The notes: a model not told the origin generated them from the sequence alone. Shown: positions 30,968 to 40,338, counted from the stretch's first letter. The stretch is 49,632 nucleotides of DNA from Mycobacterium hubeiense (GCF_002838065.1 NZ_PIZU01000036.1:1-49632), one strand, 5' to 3'. Numbers and translations are program-made.

Positions 30968-31637
30968 ACTTCTTGCCGATGCCCGGCGGCGGCGTCACGC
31001 TTTGCAGGCACCCGAAGGGCTGGATGCCGGCATCGGTGAAGCGGGCCCCGGACTGGTGGGCGTAGTTCACACAAATCAGGCCCGACGGGTCGGCGCGGCA
31101 GCGGTAGTCACCGAACGCCAGCGCCTGCCCGTACGGCAGCTCTTCACCGGTGCCCGCGGTGAACCGGCCCGGATCACCATGGGCGGAGCCCACTTCCAGC
31201 GTCGGGCCGGCGAAGTCGACCCAGCCGCCCTTCCATTCGCCGTACACGTCGGCCGGCCGCGGCGGCGGATTGGTCAAATCCACCAGGCAGGCCAGCGCGC
31301 CGCCGGCATCGGAATCGGTCATGCAGTTGGTGCCGGCCTCGGTGCGAAACGCGACGTCGTCACCCAGCTGCGTGGTCGTGCCCTCGCGCATCGCGACGTG
31401 GTAGTTGCCGACCTCGGCGGGGGCGCCCGCCTCCACCCAGTCGATGACGGCGCGCATCGGCGCGCCGGCCTGGGGAGGCCGCGTCGGCGTGGCAGAGGTC
31501 GCAGTCGGCGTGGCAGGCAGGGTACGCGTCGTAGGGGGCACGGTCAGCGTCGGGCCGGTCTGCTCGGCATCCCCACCCGTGGTTTGCGAACACCCCGCCA
31601 CCAGGACAGACGCCGCGATCAGCACAGCAATCCGCAT
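30957..31637 (-). CDS. lppI: LppI-like lipoprotein
   Basis: A 226-aa lipoprotein. A short signal peptide MRIAVLIAASVL and lipobox VAGC (Cys16) precede a Thr/Pro-rich linker to about residue 58. The mature domain has several Cys (MTDSDAGGALACLVDL, DYRCRADPSGLICVN, FGCLQSV, final FSC), consistent with disulfides outside the membrane. Position next to lipT and size match M. tuberculosis LppI (Rv2046). ATG at 31637. Function unknown. Confidence 0.82.
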   Translation of the reverse strand: MRIAVLIAASVLVAGCSQTTGGDAEQTGPTLTVPPTTRTLPATPTATSATPTRPPQAGAPMRAVIDWVEAGAPAEVGNYHVAMREGTTTQLGDDVAFRTEAGTNCMTDSDAGGALACLVDLTNPPPRPADVYGEWKGGWVDFAGPTLEVGSAHGDPGRFTAGTGEELPYGQALAFGDYRCRADPSGLICVNYAHQSGARFTDAGIQPFGCLQSVTPPPGIGKKFSC

Positions 31638-31725
31638 ACCGGCCAGGCTAGCCGCCCGACACGCGAGGCCCGGCCAGGCGCGGCCGGTGACACCGATGTT
31701 CGCTGAGGTTCGTTACCGTCGGAAG

Positions 31726-33234
31726 ATGCACGAACGTACCGTCCGCGCGACCATCAGCACGGGAACGATCGAAGGGTTCACCCGCGACGGCGTGCACCGA
31801 TGGCGCTCCATCCCGTACGCCCGTCCGCCCGTGGGCCCGCTGCGGTTCCGTTCGCCGCGCCCCGCGGAGCCCTGGCCCGGCGTTCGCTACTGCCACAGCG
31901 TCGGCAACTGCGCACCCCAGCAGCGCAAGTACACCATCCTGGGTGTCGGCAAGTACCAGCCGATGAGCGAGGACTGCCTCACCCTCAATGTCGTCACACC
32001 GGAGTCGCCGCCGCCGGGGCCGCTGCCGGTGATGTTCTTCATCCACGGCGGCGGTTACATCCTCGGCAGCTCGGCGACACCGATTTACGACGGCGCCGCC
32101 CTGGCGCGGCGCGGCTGCGTGTACGTCTCGGTGAACTATCGGCTCGGCGCGCTGGGCTGTATGGACCTGTCCTCGCTGTCCACGCCGGAGCACCCGATCG
32201 ACGGCAACCTGTTCCTGCAGGACCTGGTGCTGGCTCTGCAGTGGGTGCGCGACAACATCGAGGTGTTCGGCGGGGATCCGCACAACGTGACGATCTTCGG
32301 CGAAAGCGCCGGTGCGCACGCGGTGGCCACGCTGCTCGCGGTGCCGCAGGCCAAGGGCCTGTTCGCGCAGGCCATTTCGCAGAGCCCCGCCAGCGGGCTG
32401 GTCCGTCCCGCGGAACTTGCCGCGGAGTTCGCCACCCGTTTCGTCGAACTGTTGGGCGCCCGACCGCAAGACGGTGCCGCCGCGCTGATGTCGGCGCGGC
32501 CGGCGGACCTGGTCAACGCGGTGGACCGGCTGCTGTATCGGGGCGCGACGGAAATGCCTGGCGCCTTCGCGGTCGGCCCCGCGTACGGCACCGAGTACCT
32601 GCCCACCGACCCCGTCGAGGCGATGCGCGAAGGCAAAGCGCACCGGGTGCCGTTGATCGTCGGCAACAACGACGAAGAGGGCCGGTTGTTCACCCGGTTC
32701 CTGCCGCTCCTGCCGATGACCGAGGACAAGATCGAGCCGCTGCTGGCGGCCGCCGACGCCGACGCCCGCGACCGGATCACCGGGGCCTACCCGGGCTACC
32801 CGAGCCGCGACGCGTGCCTGCAACTCGGCGGCGACTTCGCTTTCGGCACCGCCGCCTGGCAGATCGCCGAGGCGCACAGCCGCCACGCCCCGACCTACAT
32901 GTACCGGTATGACTACGCCCCGCGCACGCTGCGCTGGTCGGGGCTGGGCGCGACCCACGCGATGGAACTCTTGGCGGTCTTCGACACCTACCGCACCGGA
33001 TTGGGCGCGGTGCTCACCGCGGCGGCCGACCGCCGCTCGGCGCGGCGGGTCAGCAACGATGTGCAGTCGCGGTGGCGGGCGTTCAGCCGGACCGGGGTGC
33101 CTGGCGAAGGCTGGCCGCCCTACGCCGAGGAGCAGCGCGTGGTGATGGTGTTCGATCGCCATCCGCGCCTCGAACTCGATCCGCGGGCCGAGCGTCGACG
33201 CGCCTGGGAAGGGTTCACGCTGGCCTCCCGGTAG
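31726..33234 (+). CDS. lipT: Type-B carboxylesterase LipT-like
   Basis: A 502-aa carboxylesterase/lipase of the B family. The oxyanion-hole motif FFIHGGGYILGS lies near residue 103, the nucleophile Ser194 in the FGESAGA elbow, the acid Glu in NNDEEGRLFTRF near 310 and the catalytic His in GLGATHAMELLAVF near 406. EDCLTLNVVTP near 82 is a second family signature. M. tuberculosis LipT is about 511 aa and sits beside lppI, as here. The frame is open to 31405, but that part is the lppI shadow; ATG at 31726. No signal peptide, so probably cytoplasmic. The natural ester is unknown. Confidence 0.9.
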   Translation: MHERTVRATISTGTIEGFTRDGVHRWRSIPYARPPVGPLRFRSPRPAEPWPGVRYCHSVGNCAPQQRKYTILGVGKYQPMSEDCLTLNVVTPESPPPGPLPVMFFIHGGGYILGSSATPIYDGAALARRGCVYVSVNYRLGALGCMDLSSLSTPEHPIDGNLFLQDLVLALQWVRDNIEVFGGDPHNVTIFGESAGAHAVATLLAVPQAKGLFAQAISQSPASGLVRPAELAAEFATRFVELLGARPQDGAAALMSARPADLVNAVDRLLYRGATEMPGAFAVGPAYGTEYLPTDPVEAMREGKAHRVPLIVGNNDEEGRLFTRFLPLLPMTEDKIEPLLAAADADARDRITGAYPGYPSRDACLQLGGDFAFGTAAWQIAEAHSRHAPTYMYRYDYAPRTLRWSGLGATHAMELLAVFDTYRTGLGAVLTAAADRRSARRVSNDVQSRWRAFSRTGVPGEGWPPYAEEQRVVMVFDRHPRLELDPRAERRRAWEGFTLASR

Positions 33235-33281
33235 CACCGAAATCGCCTGCGCGGCGGCGGCGGATGTGATTGCGTAATCGG

Positions 33282-35201
33282 GTGAGCTACCCGCTGGATC
33301 CGCTGTCAGCCGACGAATTCACGACGGTGGCGGCCATTCTCCGGCGCGACCACGGTGTGGGCGAGGGATGGCGGTACGCCTCGGTCGAACTGTTGGAGCC
33401 CGGCAAGGCCGAACTCGCCGCGTTCGACGACGGGGGAGCGACGCCGCCGCGGCGCGCGGCCGTCATCTGTCTGCACCGCGACACCAATGCCACCTACAAG
33501 GGCGTGGTGTCGTTGACCGACAACGGTGTCGAATCGTTCGAGCACGTTCCCGGGGTGCAGGCCAACTTCACCGTCGACGAGTTCGTCGAATGCGACCAGC
33601 TGCTGCGTGCGCACCCGGATGTCATTGCCGCGCTGGCGAAACGCGGCATCACCGACATCGACCGCGTGTTCATGGACACCTGGACCTACGGTGATGCGGT
33701 GGCACCGCCGGAGTTTCGCGACCGTCGCCTCGGCTGGTCGGACACCTGGCTCAAGGAGGGGCCCGGCACCAATCCCTACGCGCATCCGATCAGCGGTCTG
33801 CACTGCGTCGTGGATTTGAACACCATGGAGCTGCTGCGGATCGAGGACAACGGTGGCATCGAGCCGCCGAATGTCATGGGCGAGTATGTGCCCAAGCACA
33901 TTCCCGAACGGATCCGGGCGGGGTGGCGGCGCGATCAGCTCACGCCCTTGCACATCACCCAGCCCCACGGCCCGTCGTTCACGCTGGACGGCAACCTGCT
34001 GCAATGGCAGAACTGGTCTGTCCGAATAGGTTTCAACCACCGCGAGGGGATGACCCTGCACACGATCACCTATCGCGGCGGTGAGCGCACACGTTCGGTG
34101 GCGCACCGGATTTCGCTCGCGGAGATGATCGTGCCCTACCGGGACCCGACCGAGGATCACTACCGGCGCACCGCCTTCGACATCGGTGAGTGGGGCCTGG
34201 GGTTCATGACCACCTCGCTGGAGCTCGGGTGCGATTGCCTCGGCGAAATCCGTTATCTGGACGCGGTATTGCATAACAGCAAGGGCGAGCCGTACACCAT
34301 TCCCAACGCCGTGTGCATCCACGAGGAAGACAACGCGGTGCTGTGGAAGCACGTCGACCATGACATCGGTGCCGAAGTGCGCCGGATGCGGCGGCTGACG
34401 GTGTCCTCGCACGTCACCGTCGCCAATTACGAGTACCTCATCTACTGGCGGTTCTATCAGGACGGCAACATCGAATGCGAGATCCGGGCCACAGGCATCA
34501 TGGTGACCACGCCGCTGGCCGAGGGCCAACCGCACCCCAACGGCACCCTGGTCGACGAACGCACGTATGCGCCGTTCCACCAACACTTTCTGGTGGCCCG
34601 CCTCGACTTGGATGTCGACGGACGTGATAACACGGTGTACATGACCGAGTCGTACGCCGAGCCGATGGGTCCGGACAACCCGCACGGGCTGTCGCTGGTG
34701 GTGCGCAATGTCCCGCTGCGCACCGAGCAGGAGGGTAAGCAGGACGTGAGTTACCAGACCCAGCGGTCGTGGAAGGTGGTGAACACCAACACCGTCAACG
34801 GGTTGGGCACGCATCCGTCGTACAAATTGGTTCCCTCGGGCGCGATTCCGGCGATGTTCGATTCCGCGTCCCCGGTGGTGCAGCGCGCCAACGTCATCGA
34901 GCACACCTTATGGGTGACGCCGAACCACCCGGACGAACGCTGGCCGGCAGGCGAATTCGTCAACCAGTCGGCGACCGACACCGGCTTGGCGCAATGGACC
35001 AAGGCCAACAGGTCAATCGAGAACACCGATGTGGTGCTGTGGTACGTGTTCGGCATCCACCACATCACCCGGCCCGAGGACTGGCCCGTGATGCCCGTGG
35101 ACATCGTGTCGTTCTGGCTCAAGCCCTTTGGCTTCTTCGACCGCAACCCCTCCCTGGATGTCCCCGGGGCACATACACCGGCGACCAGTGCGCACCACTG
35201 A
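33282..35201 (+). CDS. Copper-containing primary amine oxidase
   Basis: A 639-aa topaquinone enzyme that oxidises primary amines to aldehydes with release of H2O2 and NH3. The cofactor-precursor Tyr383 lies in VANYEYLIYW (consensus NYxY). The catalytic base Asp300 is in AFDIGEWGLG, and the copper ligands are His433 and His435 (HQHFLVARLDLD) with a third at about 594 (GIHHITRPEDWP). N-terminal D2/D3 domains occupy ~1-200. Starts are uncertain: TTG at 33270 or GTG at 33282 (VSYPLDPLSADE), the latter preferred. The 3' end overlaps the phosphotransferase start, suggesting co-transcription. Substrate unknown. Confidence 0.92.
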   Translation: MSYPLDPLSADEFTTVAAILRRDHGVGEGWRYASVELLEPGKAELAAFDDGGATPPRRAAVICLHRDTNATYKGVVSLTDNGVESFEHVPGVQANFTVDEFVECDQLLRAHPDVIAALAKRGITDIDRVFMDTWTYGDAVAPPEFRDRRLGWSDTWLKEGPGTNPYAHPISGLHCVVDLNTMELLRIEDNGGIEPPNVMGEYVPKHIPERIRAGWRRDQLTPLHITQPHGPSFTLDGNLLQWQNWSVRIGFNHREGMTLHTITYRGGERTRSVAHRISLAEMIVPYRDPTEDHYRRTAFDIGEWGLGFMTTSLELGCDCLGEIRYLDAVLHNSKGEPYTIPNAVCIHEEDNAVLWKHVDHDIGAEVRRMRRLTVSSHVTVANYEYLIYWRFYQDGNIECEIRATGIMVTTPLAEGQPHPNGTLVDERTYAPFHQHFLVARLDLDVDGRDNTVYMTESYAEPMGPDNPHGLSLVVRNVPLRTEQEGKQDVSYQTQRSWKVVNTNTVNGLGTHPSYKLVPSGAIPAMFDSASPVVQRANVIEHTLWVTPNHPDERWPAGEFVNQSATDTGLAQWTKANRSIENTDVVLWYVFGIHHITRPEDWPVMPVDIVSFWLKPFGFFDRNPSLDVPGAHTPATSAHH

Positions 35202-36550
35202 CGTGATCGAGCGGCCGTCGGATCTGACCGCCGAATGGCTGACCACCGCGCTGGATACCACGGTCAGCGACTTCGCTTTCGAACGCATCGGCACCGGGCA
35301 AATGAGCGAGTGCTACCGCGTCACACTCACCTATGCCGACGGCGGGCAGGGGCCGAAGTCGGTGGTGCTCAAGGTCGCTGCCACCGATCCGAGCAGCCGG
35401 CAGACCGGGCTGGCGCTGGGGCTCTACGAACGCGAGGTCCGGTTCTACACCGATGTGGCACCTGGTTTGCAAGGCCCCGTCGCGCCGTGCTATCACGCCG
35501 CGTTTGACCCCGAGACCGGGGCGTTCGACCTGCTGCTCGGCGACGCGGCACCGGCGGTCGTGGGCGACGAGATCCGCGGTGCCACAGTGGAACAGGCCAC
35601 GCTCGCACTGTCACAGCTCGGCCGGGTGCACGGCCCGTTGCTGGGCAACGCCGCGATGGCGCAGGCGGAGTGGCTCAACCGCGAGGCGCCGCTGAACCAG
35701 GCACTCGTCGCCGGGCTCTCCGCGGGATTCGCCGAGCGCTACGCCGATCTGATCACCCCCGAGCAGCGTGAGGTCTGCGAGCGGCTGGTGGGCAGCTTCG
35801 ATGCCTATCTGGCCGCCGAAGGGGCGTCCGAGCGGATACACGGCCTCGTGCACGGCGATTACCGGCTGGACAACATGTTGTTCGGCGAACCCGGTGCCGA
35901 CCGCCCGCTGACCGTGGTGGATTGGCAGACCGTCACGTGGGGCCCGGCGCTGACCGACGTCGCGTACTTCCTGGGCTGCGCGCTACCGGTGCAGCGGCGC
36001 CGCGGCCACTATGACGCGCTGTTGCGCGCCTATCACGACGCCCTCGGGCCGGATACGCCGCTGAGCCTCGACGATGTGCGCGAGGGGGTCCGTCGGCAGA
36101 GCTTCTTCGGCGTGATGATGGCGATCGTCTCCTCGATGCTGGTGGAACGCACCGAGCGCGGCGACCAGATGTTCATGACCATGCTGGAGCGGCACTGCCG
36201 GCATGTACTGGACACTGACGCGCTGGCGATCTTGCCGGAAGCCCTTGCACCCGAACCACTTCAGCCGTCGCTCGACGACGAGGGCGCCCACGCGGCCACC
36301 GACGAACCGTTGTGGAACGAGAGCTGGTACTTCGACTTCGTCGACCCGCAGCAGCGGCTCGGCGGCTGGATCCGGCTCGGGCTGATGCCGAACGAGGACA
36401 CCACCTGGATCACCGCGCTGCTGTGCGGGCCGGACATGCCCACGGTCGCGGTGCTTGACTTCGACGGCACCGACAGCGTCGAGCTCGATCTCGACCCGGT
36501 CGAACCGCTGCAGGCCTACCGTGTCGAGGTGCGCGGCCGCGGGCAGGCGC
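35188..36550 (+). pseudogene. Phosphotransferase with C-terminal domain cut by a rearrangement
   Basis: The recognisable part is about 454 codons. It has an APH-type kinase domain (LVHGDYRLDNMLF near 224, TVVDWQTVTWGPAL near 240) and then the beginning of an actinobacterial C-terminal domain (DEPLWNESWYFDFVDPQQR near 371, TALLCGPDMPTVA). After YRVEVRGRGQA near 450 homology stops, and the DNA becomes the second half of a DUF6328 gene in another frame. The phosphotransferase frame stays open by chance to 37227 through Arg/Gly-rich nonsense. Related proteins with this tail are, as I recall, longer by well over 100 residues. The kinase domain is complete and may still be made. GTG starts at 35188 or 35203; the former overlaps the amine oxidase stop. 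Confidence 0.7.
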
Positions 36551-36844
36551 GTCACCGTCGCATGCTCGATCGGCTCGACGGTGTTGCTGATCGCGCCAGT
36601 CGGAATGCACCGACTGCTGTTTCGCCGGCATCGCCTCGGCCCGCTGGTGGCGGCGTCGCACTCTCACACCCTCGCCGGACTGCTGCTGCTCGGAATGGCG
36701 CTGGCCGGTGTGGCGACGTTGATCTTCGGCATGGTGGTGGGACAACTCGCGGCCTGGGTCGCCGGCGGTGCCACGCTGGTCGCACTGGCGACGTTCTGGG
36801 TCGTGCTGCCGTTGCGCGAACGTTTCACCGACGACCGCGCGTAA
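36551..36844 (+). pseudogene. C-terminal half of a split DUF6328 membrane protein
   Basis: In the frame ending at 36844 the sequence reads VTVACSIGSTVLLIAPVGMH then RLLFRRHRLGPLVAA. Two more membrane helices (LAGLLLLGMALAGVATLIFG and VAGGATLVALATFWVVLPL) follow. This is the second half of DUF6328 proteins. The first half, ending at the matching point, lies at 41084-41290 on the other strand. No start codon or Shine-Dalgarno suits a stand-alone gene, and upstream in the same frame there is only phosphotransferase shadow. Inverting 36551-41084 would rejoin the two halves in frame order. Confidence 0.72.
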
Positions 36845-36883
36845 TCGGGTTTGCGCCGACGTCGGCGCGGGAACACAGCGTCC

Positions 36884-37697
36884 ATGTTGATCCGAAGAAT
36901 TGCGCGCCCCATGTTGTCAGCGGTCTTCATCGGACGAGGCGTGGATGCGCTGCGCAGCCCCAAACCCGCGGCGGATGCGGCCCGTCCGGCGCTCGAGGGC
37001 CTGAGCAAGCTGCCCGATCCGGTCGGCACCAAGGTTCCGTCCAACGCGGAGACCGTCGCGAGGGTCAACGCCGCGGTGCAGATCGGTGGCGGCCTGCTGC
37101 TGGCCACCGGCAAGCTGCCGCGAGTCGCTTCGGCGGCGTTGGCGTTGAGCGTCGTGCCTTGGCGGCCATATGTTTTGGAATGAATCCGACCCCGCGCGCA
37201 AAGCCGACGAACGGCGCGCCTTCCTGACCGACGTCAGCCTCATCGGCGGGTTGATCATCGCCGCCGTCGACACGGAGGGCAAGCCGTCGCTGGGGTGGCG
37301 CGGTCGCCGGGCGGCGCACAAGGCGGCCGAGGCCGTCACCGCCGCACTGCCCATCGGCGCGGCCACGGGCGGCACGCTCACCGACACCGCACTCGCCGAG
37401 AAAGTGGGCCATGGCCTGCACATCGGCGCCGAGCGCGGTCGTGAACTCGCGCACGTGGCCCGCGAACGCGGCGCCGAGTTCGCTGAGATCGCGCGGGAAC
37501 GCGCCCCTGTGCTCGCCGAGGCCGCCCGTGAGCGCGGCGCCGAACTGGCCGAAGTGGCGCGCGAACGCGGCGTGGAGCTCGCCGAGGTGGCTCGTGAACG
37601 CGCACCGGTGCTGGCCGAAGCCGCGCGAGAACGCGCCGAACATGTCGCGGGTACCGCACGGGCACAAGTGAAACAGCGTCGCCGTTTGTTCAGCTGA
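36884..37697 (+). pseudogene. DoxX-family membrane protein with an internal frameshift
   Basis: Two frames together give one DoxX-like protein of about 270 aa. The first runs MLIRRIARPMLSAVFIGRG to ALSVVP (36884 to about 37159). The second runs GGHMFWNESDPARKADERR to the end (about 37161-37697). They join at CCTTGGCGG, where one extra base or a small deletion breaks the frame; frame one otherwise stops at 37183. Frame two has a hydrophobic span SLIGGLIIAAVD. Its last ~80 residues are an 11-residue repeat tail. An ATG at 37170 could restart translation. A real mutation or a sequencing error are both possible. DoxX-like proteins are linked to redox and membrane stress, without a fixed role. Confidence 0.7.
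37425..37655 (+). repeat. Seven tandem 33-bp units encoding an 11-residue repeat
   Basis: Seven consecutive 33-bp units encode variants of AREROxELAEV-like 11-mers: GAERGRELAHV, ARERGAEFAEI, ARERAPVLAEA, ARERGAELAEV, ARERGVELAEV, ARERAPVLAEA, ARERAEHVAGT. Hendecad periodicity with alternating Arg/Glu predicts a long amphipathic or coiled-coil helix. The second and fifth full units are identical in protein (ARERAPVLAEA). Confidence 0.85.
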
Positions 37698-37729
37698 GGG
37701 AATCGGGGTCGGCCGGTAGATTCGGCGTC

Positions 37730-38227
37730 ATGACAACGGGCGATTACCCACCTCAACCTGGACCGTACGGTCAACCCGGCGGTTATCCGCCGCCACCGTT
37801 CGGTCACCAGGAACCCGGCGGCCTCGGCCTGCGATTTTTCGCGCGACTCATCGACGGCGTCATCGTCGGAATCGTCGGCTTCTTTCTCGCCTTCTTCCTC
37901 GACGTCCTGACCAACATCTGGGTGACGGGCCTGTTCTCCGGTCTGCTGATGTTCATTTACTTCGTCGCGTTCGAGGTGGCCCAGGGGTGGACGCCCGGCA
38001 AGAAGTTGTTGGGCATGCGAGTCCTCGGCCCCGGCGGAGCGCCCCGGCCCACCGCCAAGCAGTCCGCGATTCGCAACGCCTTCACGCTGTTGTCGATCGT
38101 GCCCTACGTCGGCGGCCTGCTGGCCTTCATCGCCTACATCGTCATCGCCGTGACGATCAGCGGCAGTCCGACCAAACAGGGCAAGCACGACGAACTTGCC
38201 GGCGGCACCCAGGTGATCAAGGGTTAG
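37730..38227 (+). CDS. RDD-family membrane protein
   Basis: A 165-aa protein. A Pro/Gly/Tyr-rich N-terminus (about 1-32) is followed by the RDD domain: FFARLIDGVIVGIVGFFLAFFLD near 36-58 carries the conserved Arg and Asp, GWTPGKKLLGMRVL near 87-100 is the second signature, and a last membrane helix spans 122-145. RDD proteins include putative transporters or ion exchangers; the exact role here is unknown. ATG at 37730. Convergent with gntP across 7 bp. Confidence 0.87.
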   Translation: MTTGDYPPQPGPYGQPGGYPPPPFGHQEPGGLGLRFFARLIDGVIVGIVGFFLAFFLDVLTNIWVTGLFSGLLMFIYFVAFEVAQGWTPGKKLLGMRVLGPGGAPRPTAKQSAIRNAFTLLSIVPYVGGLLAFIAYIVIAVTISGSPTKQGKHDELAGGTQVIKG

Positions 38228-38234
38228 CGACCGG

Positions 38235-39671
38235 TCAAGCGACGGCCCACAAGGCCAGGCTGATCACGAATGCGGTGAGGCCGAGCGTCGTCTCCATGAC
38301 CGTCCAGGTCTTGAGCGTCGTCTTCACGTCCATCCCGAAAAACCGGCTGACGAGCCAGAACCCGGAGTCATTGACATGTGAGAGTACGGTCGCGCCGGCG
38401 GCGATCGCGATCACCAGAAGGGTGATCTGGAAATTGCTCAGGGCAGCTTCGGCGGCGGCGGCGCTGAGCAGGCCGGCGGTCGTCGTCAACGCGACGGTGG
38501 CCGAACCCTGCGCGACGCGAAGCACGGTGGCGATGATGAAAGCCTGCACTATCAAAGACATTCCGAGATTTGCCAGTGAATCGCTGAGCGCATCCCCGAT
38601 GCCGCTCAACCGCAACACACCACCGAACATGCCACCGGCACCGGTGATCAGGATGATCGAGCAGATCGGGCCCAGTGCTTGGTCGAGAATGGTGGTCACG
38701 TCGGCCAGCGAGCGATCTCTCAACCCCAACACAACAGTGGCCACGAGCACTGTGATAAGCAGTGCGACGCTGGTGTTTCCGAGCAGCATGAAGTACTGCG
38801 CCCAGGTGGCGTCCTCTCCGATGACGCCTGCGGCGATGAGGGTGCCGAGCACAGTGTTGAACGAGATCAACACGAACGGCAGAAGCAGCACACCAAGGAC
38901 CGTCGCGAAGGATGGCGCGGTGCGAGTGACGGTGCGTGCCGCACCGCCGGCGCCGTCGGCTTCCTCGGTCGCCTCCGTTTCGCTGTCGCGCCCACCGTTG
39001 ATGTGACCGAACAATGCTTCGGGGATGTCGACGTGGACGCGGCGGCCCAACACCTGTGAGACGAGAAACGCACCCACGTACCACGACACCACCGCAATCG
39101 GGACGCCGACGAGCAGGGTGAGGCCGATACTGCCCTCGAGTGCTTCGGCAGCGGCGACAGGTCCAGGGTGCGGCGGCACCAACGCGTGCATGGCGGCGAA
39201 CGCTCCGGCGGCCGGCAGCGCATACAGCAGGAGAGATCCGCCGAAGCGCCGCGCGACCGTCATGATGATCGGCAGGAACACGACCAGCCCGGCGTCGAAG
39301 AAGATCGGGAAGCCGAAAAGCAGCGCGGCAACGCCAAGCGCGAACGGCGCCCGTTTCTCGCCGAACCTGCCGATGAGGGTGTCGGCGAGCACCTGGGCGC
39401 CGCCGGTGACCTCAAGCAGTCGGCCGATCATGACGCCGAAGCCGACGAGCAGCGCGACCGCGCCGATCGTGTTGGAGAATCCGAAGGCCAGCGCTTCCGG
39501 CACGTCACCGACGGGGATGCCGGCGGCCAATGCCGTCAGCACGCTCACCAGCACGAGCGCCACGAAGGCGTGCATCTTCACCTTCATGATCAGGAACAGA
39601 AGAACTGCGACTGCCGCCGCTGCGATCAGCAGCAGGGTGCCTGCGCCATATGCCGGCTCAATTGCTTCCAC
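38235..39671 (-). CDS. gntP: Gluconate:H+ symporter GntP
   Basis: A 478-aa permease of the GntP family with about twelve to fourteen membrane helices. Characteristic blocks include FGFPIFFDAGLVVFLPII near 118, HALVPPHPGPVAAAEAL near 162, SIILITGAGGMFGGVLRLSGIG near 335 and the C-terminal HVNDSGFWLVSRFFGM near 430. A charged cytoplasmic loop (GGRDSETEATEEADG) lies in the middle. GTG start with a good Shine-Dalgarno AAGGAG. It lies 33 bp after gntK on the same strand, so gluconate uptake and phosphorylation are co-transcribed. Confidence 0.94.
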   Translation of the reverse strand: MEAIEPAYGAGTLLLIAAAAVAVLLFLIMKVKMHAFVALVLVSVLTALAAGIPVGDVPEALAFGFSNTIGAVALLVGFGVMIGRLLEVTGGAQVLADTLIGRFGEKRAPFALGVAALLFGFPIFFDAGLVVFLPIIMTVARRFGGSLLLYALPAAGAFAAMHALVPPHPGPVAAAEALEGSIGLTLLVGVPIAVVSWYVGAFLVSQVLGRRVHVDIPEALFGHINGGRDSETEATEEADGAGGAARTVTRTAPSFATVLGVLLLPFVLISFNTVLGTLIAAGVIGEDATWAQYFMLLGNTSVALLITVLVATVVLGLRDRSLADVTTILDQALGPICSIILITGAGGMFGGVLRLSGIGDALSDSLANLGMSLIVQAFIIATVLRVAQGSATVALTTTAGLLSAAAAEAALSNFQITLLVIAIAAGATVLSHVNDSGFWLVSRFFGMDVKTTLKTWTVMETTLGLTAFVISLALWAVA

Positions 39672-39704
39672 GAGAGCTCCTTGCGGTCAGTGCTCGGCCC
39701 GTTG

Positions 39705-40214
39705 TCATCGGTTCTCCTGTTCGGTTGTGCCTGTGGCGGATAGGTACGCCTCGACGATCGCGTCGATGTTCTGGTCGACGTCGACGACGACACCGTGTTC
39801 ATCGGCATCGAGCGGTTCGAGGGTGTCGAATTGCGACTTCAGCAGTGAGGCCGGCATGAAATGTCCTGGGCGACTGGCCTGTCGGCGGGCGATCACGTCC
39901 ATCGAGCCGGACAGGTGCAGGAATTCGACGTCGGGACAGTGGCGGCGCAATTGGTCGCGGTACGGGCGTTTGAGCGCAGAGCAACTCATCACTCCGCCGT
40001 CGTGATGCTCGGCGAGCCACTCCCCGATCGCCTCCAGCCAGGGATAGCGGTCGTCATCGTTGAGCGGCTCCCCCGCGGTCATCTTCGCGATGTTGGCGGG
40101 CGGATGGAAGTCGTCGGCGTCACCGAACGGGACACGCAGCCGCTGCGCCAGCGCCGCGCCCACCGTCGACTTCCCAGACCCCGAAACGCCCATGACGACG
40201 ATTGGTGACCCCAT
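39705..40214 (-). CDS. gntK: Gluconokinase
   Basis: A 169-aa P-loop kinase that phosphorylates D-gluconate to 6-phosphogluconate, feeding the pentose phosphate pathway. Walker A is GVSGSGKST (residues 9-17). The family signatures GDADDFHPPANIAKM (near 31), GEPLNDDDRYPWLE (near 48), VMSCSALKRPYRD (near 74) and GHFMPASLLKSQFDTLE (near 116) are all present. ATG at 40214, divergent from gntR. Confidence 0.95.
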   Translation of the reverse strand: MGSPIVVMGVSGSGKSTVGAALAQRLRVPFGDADDFHPPANIAKMTAGEPLNDDDRYPWLEAIGEWLAEHHDGGVMSCSALKRPYRDQLRRHCPDVEFLHLSGSMDVIARRQASRPGHFMPASLLKSQFDTLEPLDADEHGVVVDVDQNIDAIVEAYLSATGTTEQENR

Positions 40215-40338
40215 TCATTCCACCTAACCAGTTGTGTCTGCCGTCACACATCATTCATTAAAAGTCATATTATTGCAACCGTATAGCGCAAAGATCTGGT
40301 TTTACGTGGTGTCGGCAAAGCTATGACAAGATGTATAG
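40215..40338. promoter_or_regulatory. gntK-gntR divergent control region
   Basis: A 124-bp AT-rich intergenic stretch, notably less GC than its surroundings (for example ATTCATTAAAAGTCATATTA at 40253-40272). It must hold the promoters of both gntPK and gntR. CTAT-N10-ATAG at 40321-40338, directly before the gntR start codon, is a weak dyad that could be part of the GntR operator. I cannot fix the -10 and -35 elements by eye. Confidence 0.45.

Noticed and set aside
31405..31725. Extended N-terminus of LipT
   Set aside because: This stretch is the coding strand complement of the lppI signal and linker region. The ATG at 31726 starts the conserved esterase, and the extension has no motif.
36550..37227. 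Continuation of the phosphotransferase frame as a genuine 680-aa protein
   Set aside because: The last ~220 codons translate to Arg/Gly/Ala-rich sequence in a different frame from clear DUF6328 and DoxX coding segments on the same DNA.
37425..37655. 33-bp tandem repeats as a CRISPR or non-coding satellite
   Set aside because: There are no spacers; the units are in frame and encode a regular 11-residue helix pattern.
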